Source of the DNA: Nostoc sp. NIES-3756
GTDB lineage: Bacteria; Cyanobacteriota; Cyanobacteriia; Cyanobacteriales; Nostocaceae
NCBI RefSeq assembly: GCF_001548375.1
Contig: NZ_AP017295.1
Span: forward strand, 1,116,001 to 1,180,000
Direction of reading: 5' to 3'
Length of the DNA: 64,000 nt
Below are positions 16,634 through 24,969 of this stretch, one piece after another (within the stretch, counting starts at the first letter, position 1; every line of letters starts with the position of its first letter). Position numbers and translations under genes: made by a program. A model generated the notes under the pieces. That model was not told where the DNA came from. It searched no databases and saw nothing but the letters and a program-made list of their open reading frames with translations.

Positions 16634-16671
16634 TAGTCATTAGTCCATAGTCATTAGTCATTAGTCAAAAG
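16627..16671. repeat. TTAGTCA STRR overlapping the DUF1338 start codon
   Basis: Units of CATTAGT and CCATAGT. Read on the minus strand the repeat ends in ...ACTAATGACAATGAAC, giving the start codon. A CT-rich tract continues at about 16684-16735 into the 3' end of the aminotransferase gene. Confidence 0.8.
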
Positions 16672-16720
16672 GCTGTAGTATTTATTCTCTCCCTCATCTT
16701 CCCCCACTCCCCCCACTTCC

Positions 16721-18028
16721 TCATCTCCCCACTCCTTTACAAATCTCTGCAAGAATATCGAGTGCGGTTTGAATTTGGTCGCTGTTGATAACTAACGGGG
16801 GACAGAAACGAATGGCGGCTTTACCACAACCTAGTAATAGCAAACCTTGGTGGAAGGCTTCTTGAATGATGCGATCGCGTGCTTTAGGATCAAAGTGACC
16901 GTCTTCATCGAATAAATCTACGGCTACCATCAACCCTTTACCTCTGGGTAAGGACATTTTGGGAAATTTATGGTGTAGTTGGGTTAAGCCAGTTTGTAAT
17001 AATTCGCCCATTTGAGTGGCGTTATCCATCAAGCCACTTTCTAATAATTGTAAGGTAACAATTCCCGCCGCGCAGGCTACAGGATTTCCACCGAATGTAG
17101 TAGCGTGGGAACCGGGAGGCCAAGTCATTAGTTCAGGGCGAGATAAAATTGCGCCTAAAGGCATACCACTAGCGATACCTTTGGCTGTGGTAATGATATC
17201 AGGCGTAACATCCCAATGCTCAATGGCAAATAAGCGTCCGGTGCGTCCCATGCCTGATTGCACTTCATCAACTACCATTAATATGCCGTAGCGATCGCAG
17301 ATATTACGTATTCTCTGCAAAAATCCGTCTTCTGGGACAATATAACCGCCTTCTCCTTGAATTGGTTCCACAACAATGGCTGCTACTTCATGGGGCGGTA
17401 TAACTGTATTGAATAAATTATTTTCTAAGTAATCTAGGCTGGCGTGAGTACCATAGGGGATGTGAGTTACTCCGGGAACTAACGGCCCAAAATTAGCACG
17501 TTGTACAGTTTTGGAACCAGTTAGAGACATTGCGCCGTAGGTGCGTCCGTGGAATGCACCCAAAAAAGCGATGATGAGCGATCGCTTGGTGTAATATCGA
17601 GCTAGTTTGATTGCTCCTTCGTTAGATTCTGCACCGGAATTAGTAAAGAATACCTTTGCGCCGTGAACAAAAGGGGCGCGGCTAGCTAAGTTTTCCGCTA
17701 GTTCTACCATTGGTTCATAGTAGAAATCCGTCCCTGACATATGTAATAGTTTTGTGGATTGTTCTTGAATTGCCTTAACTACCTGCGGATGGGCGTGTCC
17801 AGTGGCGGTAACGGCAATACCTGCGGTCATATCTAAAAACACATTCCTGTCCACATCTTCCACCATACAGCCTTCACCACGGGCTACAACCAAGGGATAA
17901 TCACGGGTATAAGAGGGGGATGTAACAGCGCGATCGCGCTCTACAATTGCCTTAGCTTTAGGCCCCGGTAGAGTTGTTAACAAACGAGGCGATAGAGGTA
18001 AATGTTGATTAATAGGGATACTTAACAT
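16721..18028 (-). CDS. Class III aminotransferase (ornithine/acetylornithine/omega-amino type)
   Basis: 435 aa, PLP-dependent fold-type I enzyme. GSMTG-like phosphate-cup regions are visible as NSGAESNEGAIKLAR and FHGRTYGAMSLTGSK; VVDEVQSGMGRTG contains the PLP-ring Asp, and TTAKGIASGMPLGA holds the Schiff-base Lys; THATTFGGNPVACAA is also present. The enzyme uses an omega-amino donor such as ornithine, lysine, GABA or 2-aminoadipate; sequence alone does not tell which. I start it at the ATG at 18028, because the 59-codon longer frame has no family resemblance. The neighbouring DUF1338 gene suggests the amino donor could be lysine or 2-aminoadipate. The final codons run into a CT-rich repeat. 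Confidence 0.88.
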   Translation of the reverse strand: MLSIPINQHLPLSPRLLTTLPGPKAKAIVERDRAVTSPSYTRDYPLVVARGEGCMVEDVDRNVFLDMTAGIAVTATGHAHPQVVKAIQEQSTKLLHMSGTDFYYEPMVELAENLASRAPFVHGAKVFFTNSGAESNEGAIKLARYYTKRSLIIAFLGAFHGRTYGAMSLTGSKTVQRANFGPLVPGVTHIPYGTHASLDYLENNLFNTVIPPHEVAAIVVEPIQGEGGYIVPEDGFLQRIRNICDRYGILMVVDEVQSGMGRTGRLFAIEHWDVTPDIITTAKGIASGMPLGAILSRPELMTWPPGSHATTFGGNPVACAAGIVTLQLLESGLMDNATQMGELLQTGLTQLHHKFPKMSLPRGKGLMVAVDLFDEDGHFDPKARDRIIQEAFHQGLLLLGCGKAAIRFCPPLVINSDQIQTALDILAEICKGVGR

Positions 18029-18419
18029 TTTATTTTTTAGGTATTTTGCTATACGGTTAATTGAACTACCAAGTGTAATTGTTAACAGTAGCCTTTGATT
18101 CCATTTGGTATAACTTACTAATTGCCAAACCGACAAGAATATGTGAATGCGATCGTGAGAAAATATAAATAAATTTTCATGAATCTGGAGAGATATTCCT
18201 GACAAATCTGCATTTACTAGTAATTACTGAGTGTTTATATTTGCTAGTGCCAGTTTTTCAGTCAAGACTAAGAATCAAAACGAAAGTTTAGTCATCAGTA
18301 TGCAGGTTATAATGCAATCTTAGGCTGAGTTTCTCCCTAGAAATGGAAGAGGTTTAATGCCCTGTCAGATGCCATAAAAGTGCATCAGCAAATTAATATT
18401 GTGAATTAGTTAACGATTT

Positions 18420-19781
18420 ATGAGTATCCTGTTCAGCCCAAAAATTAGACTTTTACTAGGTGTCGCAGCGTTTTCATTTGTTGGTATAGCTAGTAGTGTT
18501 TATAATAATTACTCCCAAGCTAAACAGCTAGAGCAAAAACCCCAGGATGACAAAAGTATCAGCCTAAATCAACAGGTAAAACCTAAGAAGTCTCAACTTT
18601 CCATTGATCAGTCTGCTACTCATAACACGCAAATAAGTACAAATTTTTGGCAAAAAACGGGAACCACACAGACAGAAATAGTTTCTCAAAATAGAAATCA
18701 GCAAAACTCCCCTAATTTAATTACCCAGTTAGCCACAACATCAATCACTTATCCCATTATTGATGAATGGAGAAAGTATAAATTTAGTGTTGATGGTGAT
18801 CAAATTTTATCTCCAAGTCAATTACCCACCGCTAAAGTTAACGTTAATCAAGCAGACTTATTAGCTGTTCTCGTTAATACAAGACAATACTTCCAAGAAC
18901 ATGCTTCAGACGACCCAGATATTTTACGCCCTGGCTTGCTGAGTACGCAAAAAGTCACTACACAAGATATTCTGAAAACTCTGGACTTCATGATTGCAGT
19001 TCTTAAAGAAGATATCGCTAACAATCGCATCACACGCTTACAAAATCCCAACTTTATCAACCGCAATTTTCGAGTTATTAAATGGACAGCATATAACCCA
19101 GAAAATCAAGTTCAAAAGCAGTTAAGAATTACCAAATATGCTGTATTTACTCATCCAGGTTCTCGCAAGCGGACTGCAACTTTTAACACACCAATTTATA
19201 GTTTAAAAGATAACAATCTTGCAGACAAATTTTATACCAGATATACCAAACAAGATGTACTATCCGGTATTTATGAGCCAGGAGGTAAAGAATATGGAAA
19301 AGTTGAACCTCTAGCTTATTTAACTAGGAATGGTTTAGAAGAAGCTTTAATGCAAGGGACAATCCTAGTAAATTTTACTGATGGTACTAGAGCATTTTTT
19401 AATGTTGATAGAAACAACGGCATGTCTTATGTTCGAGGATTAAAAGCAACAGCACAAAAGCGATACTGGTACTTTCGACAAGTCGATGCCATTAAAGGCT
19501 ATGGACATAAAATAGATGCCAAAATATCTGTCAAACCAGGAGTAACATTTGCTGGAGACGTTTTAAATATTGGATTAGGTAGAATAGTTTTATTAGAGCA
19601 TACTCAAGGTGGACGTAAGCAATTACAAATGGGAGTGATTGCAGATACAGGTGGTGCTTTTTTACCGAACTTACATCAACTGGATTTTCTATCAGGAGTT
19701 TTTCCTAGTCAAAATTCTTTTAGACAATATATTAGGCAATTACCTGAATATGCCACAGTATATTTCTTAGTGAAGAAGTAG
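18420..19781 (+). CDS. Secreted protein with MltA/3D-like C-terminal region
   Basis: 453 aa. An N-terminal signal peptide or anchor (residues 1-30, IRLLLGVAAFSFVGIASSVY) is followed by a Gln/Ser/Thr-rich linker to about 110. The rest resembles MltA lytic transglycosylases weakly: GIYEPGGKEYGKVEPLAYLTRNGLEEALMQG parallels the YEPxxxG...PLxTRxEIE region, and GVIADTGGAFLPNLHQLDF parallels the 3D-domain motif DTGGAI. The catalytic Asp of that domain appears preserved (ADTGG). A peptidoglycan-acting or structural periplasmic protein is likely, but lytic activity is unproven. A terminator hairpin follows the stop. Confidence 0.7.
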   Translation: MSILFSPKIRLLLGVAAFSFVGIASSVYNNYSQAKQLEQKPQDDKSISLNQQVKPKKSQLSIDQSATHNTQISTNFWQKTGTTQTEIVSQNRNQQNSPNLITQLATTSITYPIIDEWRKYKFSVDGDQILSPSQLPTAKVNVNQADLLAVLVNTRQYFQEHASDDPDILRPGLLSTQKVTTQDILKTLDFMIAVLKEDIANNRITRLQNPNFINRNFRVIKWTAYNPENQVQKQLRITKYAVFTHPGSRKRTATFNTPIYSLKDNNLADKFYTRYTKQDVLSGIYEPGGKEYGKVEPLAYLTRNGLEEALMQGTILVNFTDGTRAFFNVDRNNGMSYVRGLKATAQKRYWYFRQVDAIKGYGHKIDAKISVKPGVTFAGDVLNIGLGRIVLLEHTQGGRKQLQMGVIADTGGAFLPNLHQLDFLSGVFPSQNSFRQYIRQLPEYATVYFLVKK

Positions 19782-19824
19782 TATTGAAGGATTCAAAGGG
19801 CTAAAGCCTTTGGAAGATGTTTGC

Positions 19825-19855
19825 AAAGTCCTTAATAATTTAGGACTTTTATTTG
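19825..19855 (+). terminator. Intrinsic terminator after the MltA-like gene
   Basis: AAAGTCCT (19825-19832) / AGGACTTT (19842-19849), 8-bp perfect stem, 9-nt loop, followed by T-rich sequence. The rest of the 378-base gap (19782-20159) holds a CAAAGGGCTAAAGCCTTTG hairpin and a GCGTGTTAG...CTAACGCGC repeat (19867-19890), but no gene. Confidence 0.7.
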
Positions 19856-20159
19856 ATGTATCAAATATACCTAGAGCGTGTTAGCATCAGCCTAACGCGC
19901 CTAGTCCAAGGCTTTGAGTGCATTATCTATACACAGTAGCAGCGTGGGAAAGTAGCTGGAGAGAAGTTCGCCAAACTTACGTTACAGTAAACTAGATTTC
20001 CAGCCTGTTCCCAACTAGAAATTTACATACATCAAAAATTCATCAAATATTCATTAACTTGTGCGGATTATATTTTTTTGTCCGTTGGCTGTGATGTGAT
20101 AAATACATCATATTAGAAATAGATACATTACTGGTACTTATTTTTGAGGCTAACTGGCA

Positions 20160-21335
20160 ATGAGTGTAAAAGTTCCCTTTGTCGATTTGCATTTACAACA
20201 TCAGCCCATCGAGACTCAGATACAACAGGCAATACAGAAAGTATTACAACAAGGAGATTTTATTTTAGGTAAAGCAGTAGCAGAGTTTGAAGCAGCTTTT
20301 GCATCTGCTTCAGGGGTGGGGTATGGCGTGGGAGTGGCTTCTGGTACTGATGCGATCGCCTTGGGTTTACAAGCCTGTAATATAGGCCCTGGGGACGAAG
20401 TGATTTTACCCGCGAACACCTTTGTCGCCACATTAATTGGTGTTCTCCAAGTCGGTGCTAAACCCATTCTCGTAGATTGCGACCCACAAACCGCTTTAAT
20501 TGACTTAGAAGCAGCAGCCAAAGTAGTCACCACCAAAACCAAAGCCATTATCCCTGTGCATTTGTATGGGCAGATGGTATCACCTCAGCAGCTATTAGAT
20601 TTTGCTCACACCTACAAAGTGCTGATATTTGAAGATGCAGCCCAAGCGCACCTAGCCCATAGAGAAGGATATAAAGCTGGTTCTGTAGGAACAGCCGCCG
20701 CCTTTAGTTTCTACCCCAGTAAAAATTTAGGTGCTTTCGGTGATGGAGGAATAGTACTCACCAGTAATGCAGATATAGCCAAAAAAGTTGCCAGTATCCG
20801 TAATTATGGCTCATCTCAGAAGTACGTACACGTTGAACTGGGTACAAATAGCCGCTTAGATACATTACAAGCAGCAATATTACTAGAAAAACTACCACAT
20901 TTACCTCAATGGAATAGCGATCGCTTCAATATCGCCCAAACCTACGACTTAGAATTAGCACCATTAGCATCTGTTGGCATTACCCCCATACAAAACTACA
21001 GTGCCTCAGGTCATGTTTATCATCTCTATGTAATTAGAATTGATAATTCCTGTCCAGTAGAACGCCAGTATATCCAAGAACAACTATCAGCCGTAGGCAT
21101 TCAAACTGGCATTCATTACCCAATTCCTTGTCACCTACAGCCAGCATTTACCAACTTGGGCTATAAACTGGGTGATTTTCCTCAATCAGAAAAATTAGCC
21201 AAGCAAATATTATCATTACCTATGTACCCAGGTTTAAGCCAAAGCCAGATTCGAGAAGTAGTAGCAGCCATAGCCACAGCAGTAGGAAATACCATCAAAC
21301 CAACATCCCCTACTCAGGAAACTCAGGTAGCATAA
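20160..21335 (+). CDS. DegT/DnrJ/EryC1/StrS family sugar aminotransferase
   Basis: 391 aa, PLP-dependent enzyme that adds an amino group to a keto-sugar nucleotide. Family motifs: VPFVDLHLQHQPIETQI at the N-terminus, SGTDAIALGLQA, ANTFVATLIGVLQVGAKPILVDCD, EDAAQAHLA, and the PLP-lysine FSFYPSKNLGAFGDGGI. It opens the envelope/exopolysaccharide block: exosortase, export and chain-length genes follow on the same strand, suggesting an amino-sugar in a surface glycan. The donor sugar cannot be told. ATG start; a Met-initiated in-frame product with no signal peptide (cytoplasmic). Confidence 0.93.
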   Translation: MSVKVPFVDLHLQHQPIETQIQQAIQKVLQQGDFILGKAVAEFEAAFASASGVGYGVGVASGTDAIALGLQACNIGPGDEVILPANTFVATLIGVLQVGAKPILVDCDPQTALIDLEAAAKVVTTKTKAIIPVHLYGQMVSPQQLLDFAHTYKVLIFEDAAQAHLAHREGYKAGSVGTAAAFSFYPSKNLGAFGDGGIVLTSNADIAKKVASIRNYGSSQKYVHVELGTNSRLDTLQAAILLEKLPHLPQWNSDRFNIAQTYDLELAPLASVGITPIQNYSASGHVYHLYVIRIDNSCPVERQYIQEQLSAVGIQTGIHYPIPCHLQPAFTNLGYKLGDFPQSEKLAKQILSLPMYPGLSQSQIREVVAAIATAVGNTIKPTSPTQETQVA

Positions 21336-21407
21336 AATTCAGTCCGGTATTTGTAGAAAATTCGCATTTGCAAGTTGCACTCATAAATTTTTGAATAGCT
21401 TACGCTT

Positions 21408-22328
21408 ATGGCACTCCAGCAACAGATTAGAACTCGAAATACAGAACAATTAATGAGCATAGGCATTTTTGGACTTTTAGTGCTACTTTATGCTCCTGTA
21501 CTAATATATTGGTTCAACGGATGGCTGTATAAAACCATCAGTACAGAACATGAATATTTTAGTCATGGCATCATTGGTCTTCCATTTGCAGCTTATCTGA
21601 TTTGGGAGAACCGCAAAAAATGGCAACGTCTACCAAATAAAACCCATCCCTTGGGAGCAGTTTTACTCGCCATTGGGGCAATATTTTACTTAACTAATGT
21701 TACCGAATGGGTTAACCTCTCCCTGCCCACAATCTTGGTAGGCTTGTGTTTGTGGCTTAAGGGTTTCCCTGGGCTAAAATTGCTAGGCTTCCCCTTACTA
21801 CTGATATTTTTAGCAACCCCAACAGCAATACCATACTTGGTTGCTCCTTATACTTTCCCACTACAAAGTTTCATCGCCGGCACAGCAGGTTTTATTCTCA
21901 ATCAGTCCGGGATGAATGCAGTAGTAGATGGTATTAATATTTACGTAAATGGTAGGATTGTCGAAGTTGCGCCCTATTGTGCAGGGTTAAAAATGTTATT
22001 TACAACGATCTATGTTTGTCTGATGCTGCTTTATTGGACAGACAACTTATCTTCACGCCGTGTAACTCTCTGGTTTTTATCCACGGCTGTTGTAATTAGC
22101 GTAATTGCGAATATCATCCGTAACACAATACTCAGCTTCTTTCATGGCACTGGTCAAGAAGCCGCCTTTAAATGGCTCCATGATAGTTGGGGTGGCGACC
22201 TCTACTCGGCATTAATGCTGCTGTCTTTAATTCCCATTTTAAATTGGATGAGTGATTACTTTTCAGCACCTCTAGAAACTGAACTAGAGTCAGAAAATCA
22301 ACTACTGCCACCTGAGATTACTGATTAA
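21408..22328 (+). CDS. Cyanoexosortase B
   Basis: 306 aa, integral membrane cysteine-protease/transpeptidase-like protein that processes PEP-CTERM-type sorting signals. About seven membrane segments. The active-site triad of exosortases is visible: Cys191 in APYCAGLKM, Arg238 in NIIRNT and His258 in LHDSWGGD. It lies 72 bases after the DegT gene and before a gene of the known associated-protein family, which is the typical cyanoexosortase B layout. No substrate with a clear PEP-CTERM tail is encoded in this window, so the target is elsewhere. Strong hairpin terminator follows. Confidence 0.9.
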   Translation: MALQQQIRTRNTEQLMSIGIFGLLVLLYAPVLIYWFNGWLYKTISTEHEYFSHGIIGLPFAAYLIWENRKKWQRLPNKTHPLGAVLLAIGAIFYLTNVTEWVNLSLPTILVGLCLWLKGFPGLKLLGFPLLLIFLATPTAIPYLVAPYTFPLQSFIAGTAGFILNQSGMNAVVDGINIYVNGRIVEVAPYCAGLKMLFTTIYVCLMLLYWTDNLSSRRVTLWFLSTAVVISVIANIIRNTILSFFHGTGQEAAFKWLHDSWGGDLYSALMLLSLIPILNWMSDYFSAPLETELESENQLLPPEITD

Positions 22329-22353
22329 GCAAAAACTTCCATAGCAGTTAAAG

Positions 22354-22391
22354 AAAGTCTGAGCGTTAGCTTTTTGCGCTTAGACTTTTTA
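22354..22391 (+). terminator. Intrinsic terminator after the exosortase gene
   Basis: AAAGTCTGAGCG (22354-22365) / CGCTTAGACTTT (22377-22388), 12 bp with one G-U pair, 11-nt loop, T-run at the end. It lies within the 337-base gap (22329-22665), whose remainder holds TGAGTGATGAGTGGTGAGTG-type repeats and an AGCGCGTGCT palindrome. Confidence 0.75.
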
Positions 22392-22665
22392 TTTTGACCT
22401 AGTGATGAGTGATGAGTGGTGAGTGAGAAGTGCTGAGTGCTGTTAGCGGAAGCGGGGCGCTCAGCGCGTGCTGAGTAATAATTTCTCCCCGCTCCTATGC
22501 CTCCTGCCCCTTAAGAAAATTTACCAATAATTCATATACCTAAGCAGATTGAACAAAATTGCTGTGCTGATTCTAGTGTATAACCGTAAATAGACTGAAG
22601 ATTTTACTGAACTCACAGTGTCATTTTTTCAAGTAAAATCTTGCGTAAATATAGCAGTTTTACTA

Positions 22666-23400
22666 ATGGTTCCCTTATCTAAATTTCTCAACTACAAGCA
22701 TCTAACCACTTTGTTGGTGCTTCTGTTATTTCTACTACTGTTAACAGTAGGAGCAGTACCTGGATATTTAAGCGGACGCTGGCAGTGGAAGCAACCACCA
22801 CCTATTGCCACCATTAAAGATTTAAAAGCAATACGTAATCGAGGGATAACTTTACCTGGTTGGCAAACTACAGATCAAGGTGAACAAGTTGTTGGGCAGC
22901 ACAAATGGTCTTTGCAGATTCTCAAGCAAGAAAGCTCACAAAAACAGGCTTTATTACTTTTGCTGCCACAAAATAGTTCAAAAAGTCAACCGGAAGTAGA
23001 GTGGACTGATGTTAGTAGTTGGGGAAAGCTACGCTGGGGGAAATGGGACATAGCACAATCACGGTCTGCTGAATTTGCTATCAATCAGTCAAATAATTCC
23101 CAAGACAACAGCAAAATTCACGTAGAAGCTCAATTCTTTCGAGCCTCTACAGAGCAGCAAACTTTTGCAGTTTTGCAATGGTACGCTTTACCAAAGGGTG
23201 GTTACACTTCTCCTGTACGCTGGTTTCTAGTGGATCAATTAGCGCAATTACGTAAGAGTCGCGCTCCGTGGGTAGCTGTCAGTATCCTGATTCCTATGGA
23301 ACCTCTAGGTGATGTGGAAACTACTTGGCCATTAGCCAAGTCTCTTGGAGAAGCAGTACAATCCACATTGATAGCCGGGCCTTTAAAATTTACTTCATAG
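22666..23400 (+). CDS. Cyanoexosortase B system-associated protein
   Basis: 244 aa from the ATG at 22666. A GTG at 22618 would give 260 aa; neither has a clear ribosome site, and I prefer the ATG because the hydrophobic signal anchor (LLVLLLFLLLLTVGAVPGYL) begins soon after it. The family is found next to cyanoexosortase B and resembles the EpsI-like C-terminal part of other exosortases: an N-terminal span then a periplasmic domain (residues about 45-244) with GWQTTDQGEQVV and FRASTEQQTFAVLQWY. Role in sorting is unproven; probably an accessory to the protease. Confidence 0.85.
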   Translation: MVPLSKFLNYKHLTTLLVLLLFLLLLTVGAVPGYLSGRWQWKQPPPIATIKDLKAIRNRGITLPGWQTTDQGEQVVGQHKWSLQILKQESSQKQALLLLLPQNSSKSQPEVEWTDVSSWGKLRWGKWDIAQSRSAEFAINQSNNSQDNSKIHVEAQFFRASTEQQTFAVLQWYALPKGGYTSPVRWFLVDQLAQLRKSRAPWVAVSILIPMEPLGDVETTWPLAKSLGEAVQSTLIAGPLKFTS

Positions 23401-23461
23401 TGGCAACGACTCCTTACGGTATATTCAAAAGTCAACAGTGTTAATAGTCTTCAGTAATCAT

Positions 23462-24805
23462 ATGCGTGCATTCAACGCCCTTTCTCTCGCCAGTTTACAA
23501 GTAGGATTTGTCTTAGCTACAACCTTTCAACCTGCGATCAGCTACGCTGGGCAGAACGCCATCGCTCAAACCCCAGCTTCTGGGCAAATATTTCCTCAAC
23601 CTCTACCAGAGACTGAAACTGCACCTCAAAATCCCAACAGCGAAACTTCTCCTCAATTCACCCGTTACCTACTAGGGCCTGGTGATGTAATCAACGTCAC
23701 ATTTCAGCGCCCTCCTGGCCCTTACCGTTTGGGGCCTGGAGATGTAGTTAGTGTTGCCGTGCAACGCTTTCCAGATTTGAGCTTTCAAGCAGCAATTAAC
23801 CCAGAAGGAAACATCATCGTTCCTTTGTTGGAGACAGTTTCCTTACAAGGTTTAACTTTGTTGGAAGCGCAAGAGAAAATTCGCTCATTACTGAATCGCT
23901 TTGTTATTAACCCTGTAGTAGTTTTATCTTTGTCTGGACAACGCCCAGATACTAGTTTTCAAGCCCAAGTTAATGCTGAAGGTAATGTGATAGTTCCACA
24001 AGTGGGAGTTGTATCTGTACAAGGCTTGAGTTTGGAAGAAGCACAGGAAAAAATTCGTTTGAGTTTGAGTAAAATCTTGGTCGATCCACTTTTGGTTGTG
24101 ACTTTAGCTAGTCCCAGACCAGTACAAGTAAGTATTAGTGGGGAGGTTTTTCGACCCGGTATTTATAACTTAAATCCTTCACTACCCAGAATTGGCGAGG
24201 CTTTGCTTGTAGCCGGTGGTTCTACCATTGCCGCAGATTTACGTCAAGTGCAAGTACGTCGCAAATTAGTGGATGGTTCAACTATTTCTCAAAATGTTGA
24301 CTTGTACGCTGCATTGCAAAATGATGGCTCAATACCCAGCTTACGGTTACAAGATGGCGACTCCTTAGTGATTCCTCGCCGCGAAATCGGCACAGAAGAC
24401 GGTTATGACCGCAATTTAGTGGCGCGTTCCACTTTGGCGACACCACAAATTAGAGTCCGGGTGTTAAATTACGCTGCGGGTGGTCTTGTGACTCAAACGC
24501 TACCTAATGGTAGTACTTTTGTAGATGCACTAGGTGGAATTAACTTGGATACTGCTAATGTGAGAAACATTGCTTTAGTGCGGTTTGATTCTGAACGTGG
24601 TAAAGCAGTCACACAAAGACTAGATGGGAAAAAAGCCTTAGAAGGTGATGCGTCTCAAAATGTGCCATTACAAGATAATGATGTTATTGTAGTTGGACGA
24701 AACTTGATTGGCAGGATTACAAACTTCCTCAGTACTATTACCCAACCATTTTTTAATGTTCGCTCATTCCTCAACTTTTTTGAAAGCTTTGGCGGTGGGA
24801 ACTAG
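23462..24805 (+). CDS. Wza-like polysaccharide export protein (SLBB) with internal duplication
   Basis: 447 aa from the ATG at 23462; the upstream GTG adds eight unlikely residues. The N-terminal signal peptide (ALSLASLQVGFVLATTF...AQ) directs export to the periplasm/outer membrane. It has the poly-export motif twice: YLLGPGDVINV and YRLGPGDVVSV, then two near-identical segments (NPEGNIIVPLLETVSLQGLT and NAEGNVIVPQVGVVSVQGLS, each followed by EAQEKIR). Then come SLBB-type beta-grasp domains (VSISGEVFRPGIYNL; VRVLNYAAG). It forms the outer pore for polysaccharide. It precedes a Wzc-like gene by 164 bases. Confidence 0.9.
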   Translation: MRAFNALSLASLQVGFVLATTFQPAISYAGQNAIAQTPASGQIFPQPLPETETAPQNPNSETSPQFTRYLLGPGDVINVTFQRPPGPYRLGPGDVVSVAVQRFPDLSFQAAINPEGNIIVPLLETVSLQGLTLLEAQEKIRSLLNRFVINPVVVLSLSGQRPDTSFQAQVNAEGNVIVPQVGVVSVQGLSLEEAQEKIRLSLSKILVDPLLVVTLASPRPVQVSISGEVFRPGIYNLNPSLPRIGEALLVAGGSTIAADLRQVQVRRKLVDGSTISQNVDLYAALQNDGSIPSLRLQDGDSLVIPRREIGTEDGYDRNLVARSTLATPQIRVRVLNYAAGGLVTQTLPNGSTFVDALGGINLDTANVRNIALVRFDSERGKAVTQRLDGKKALEGDASQNVPLQDNDVIVVGRNLIGRITNFLSTITQPFFNVRSFLNFFESFGGGN

Positions 24806-24969
24806 AGCTAGTTTTATACCTGCGATCGCACTACTATATAACCCCAAAAAATAAAGAATCAAGTAATTTAGGTGACTAATGAATCATAAATGGTGAATAA
24901 TAGCAAGTAAAGATTAAAACAACTTTCCCTTGACTGCATAAATTCCTATTAATTTTATATGTCGCTTTT

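Noticed and set aside
18029..18205. 59-codon N-terminal extension of the aminotransferase
   Set aside because: No resemblance to class III aminotransferases; the ATG at 18028 fits family length.
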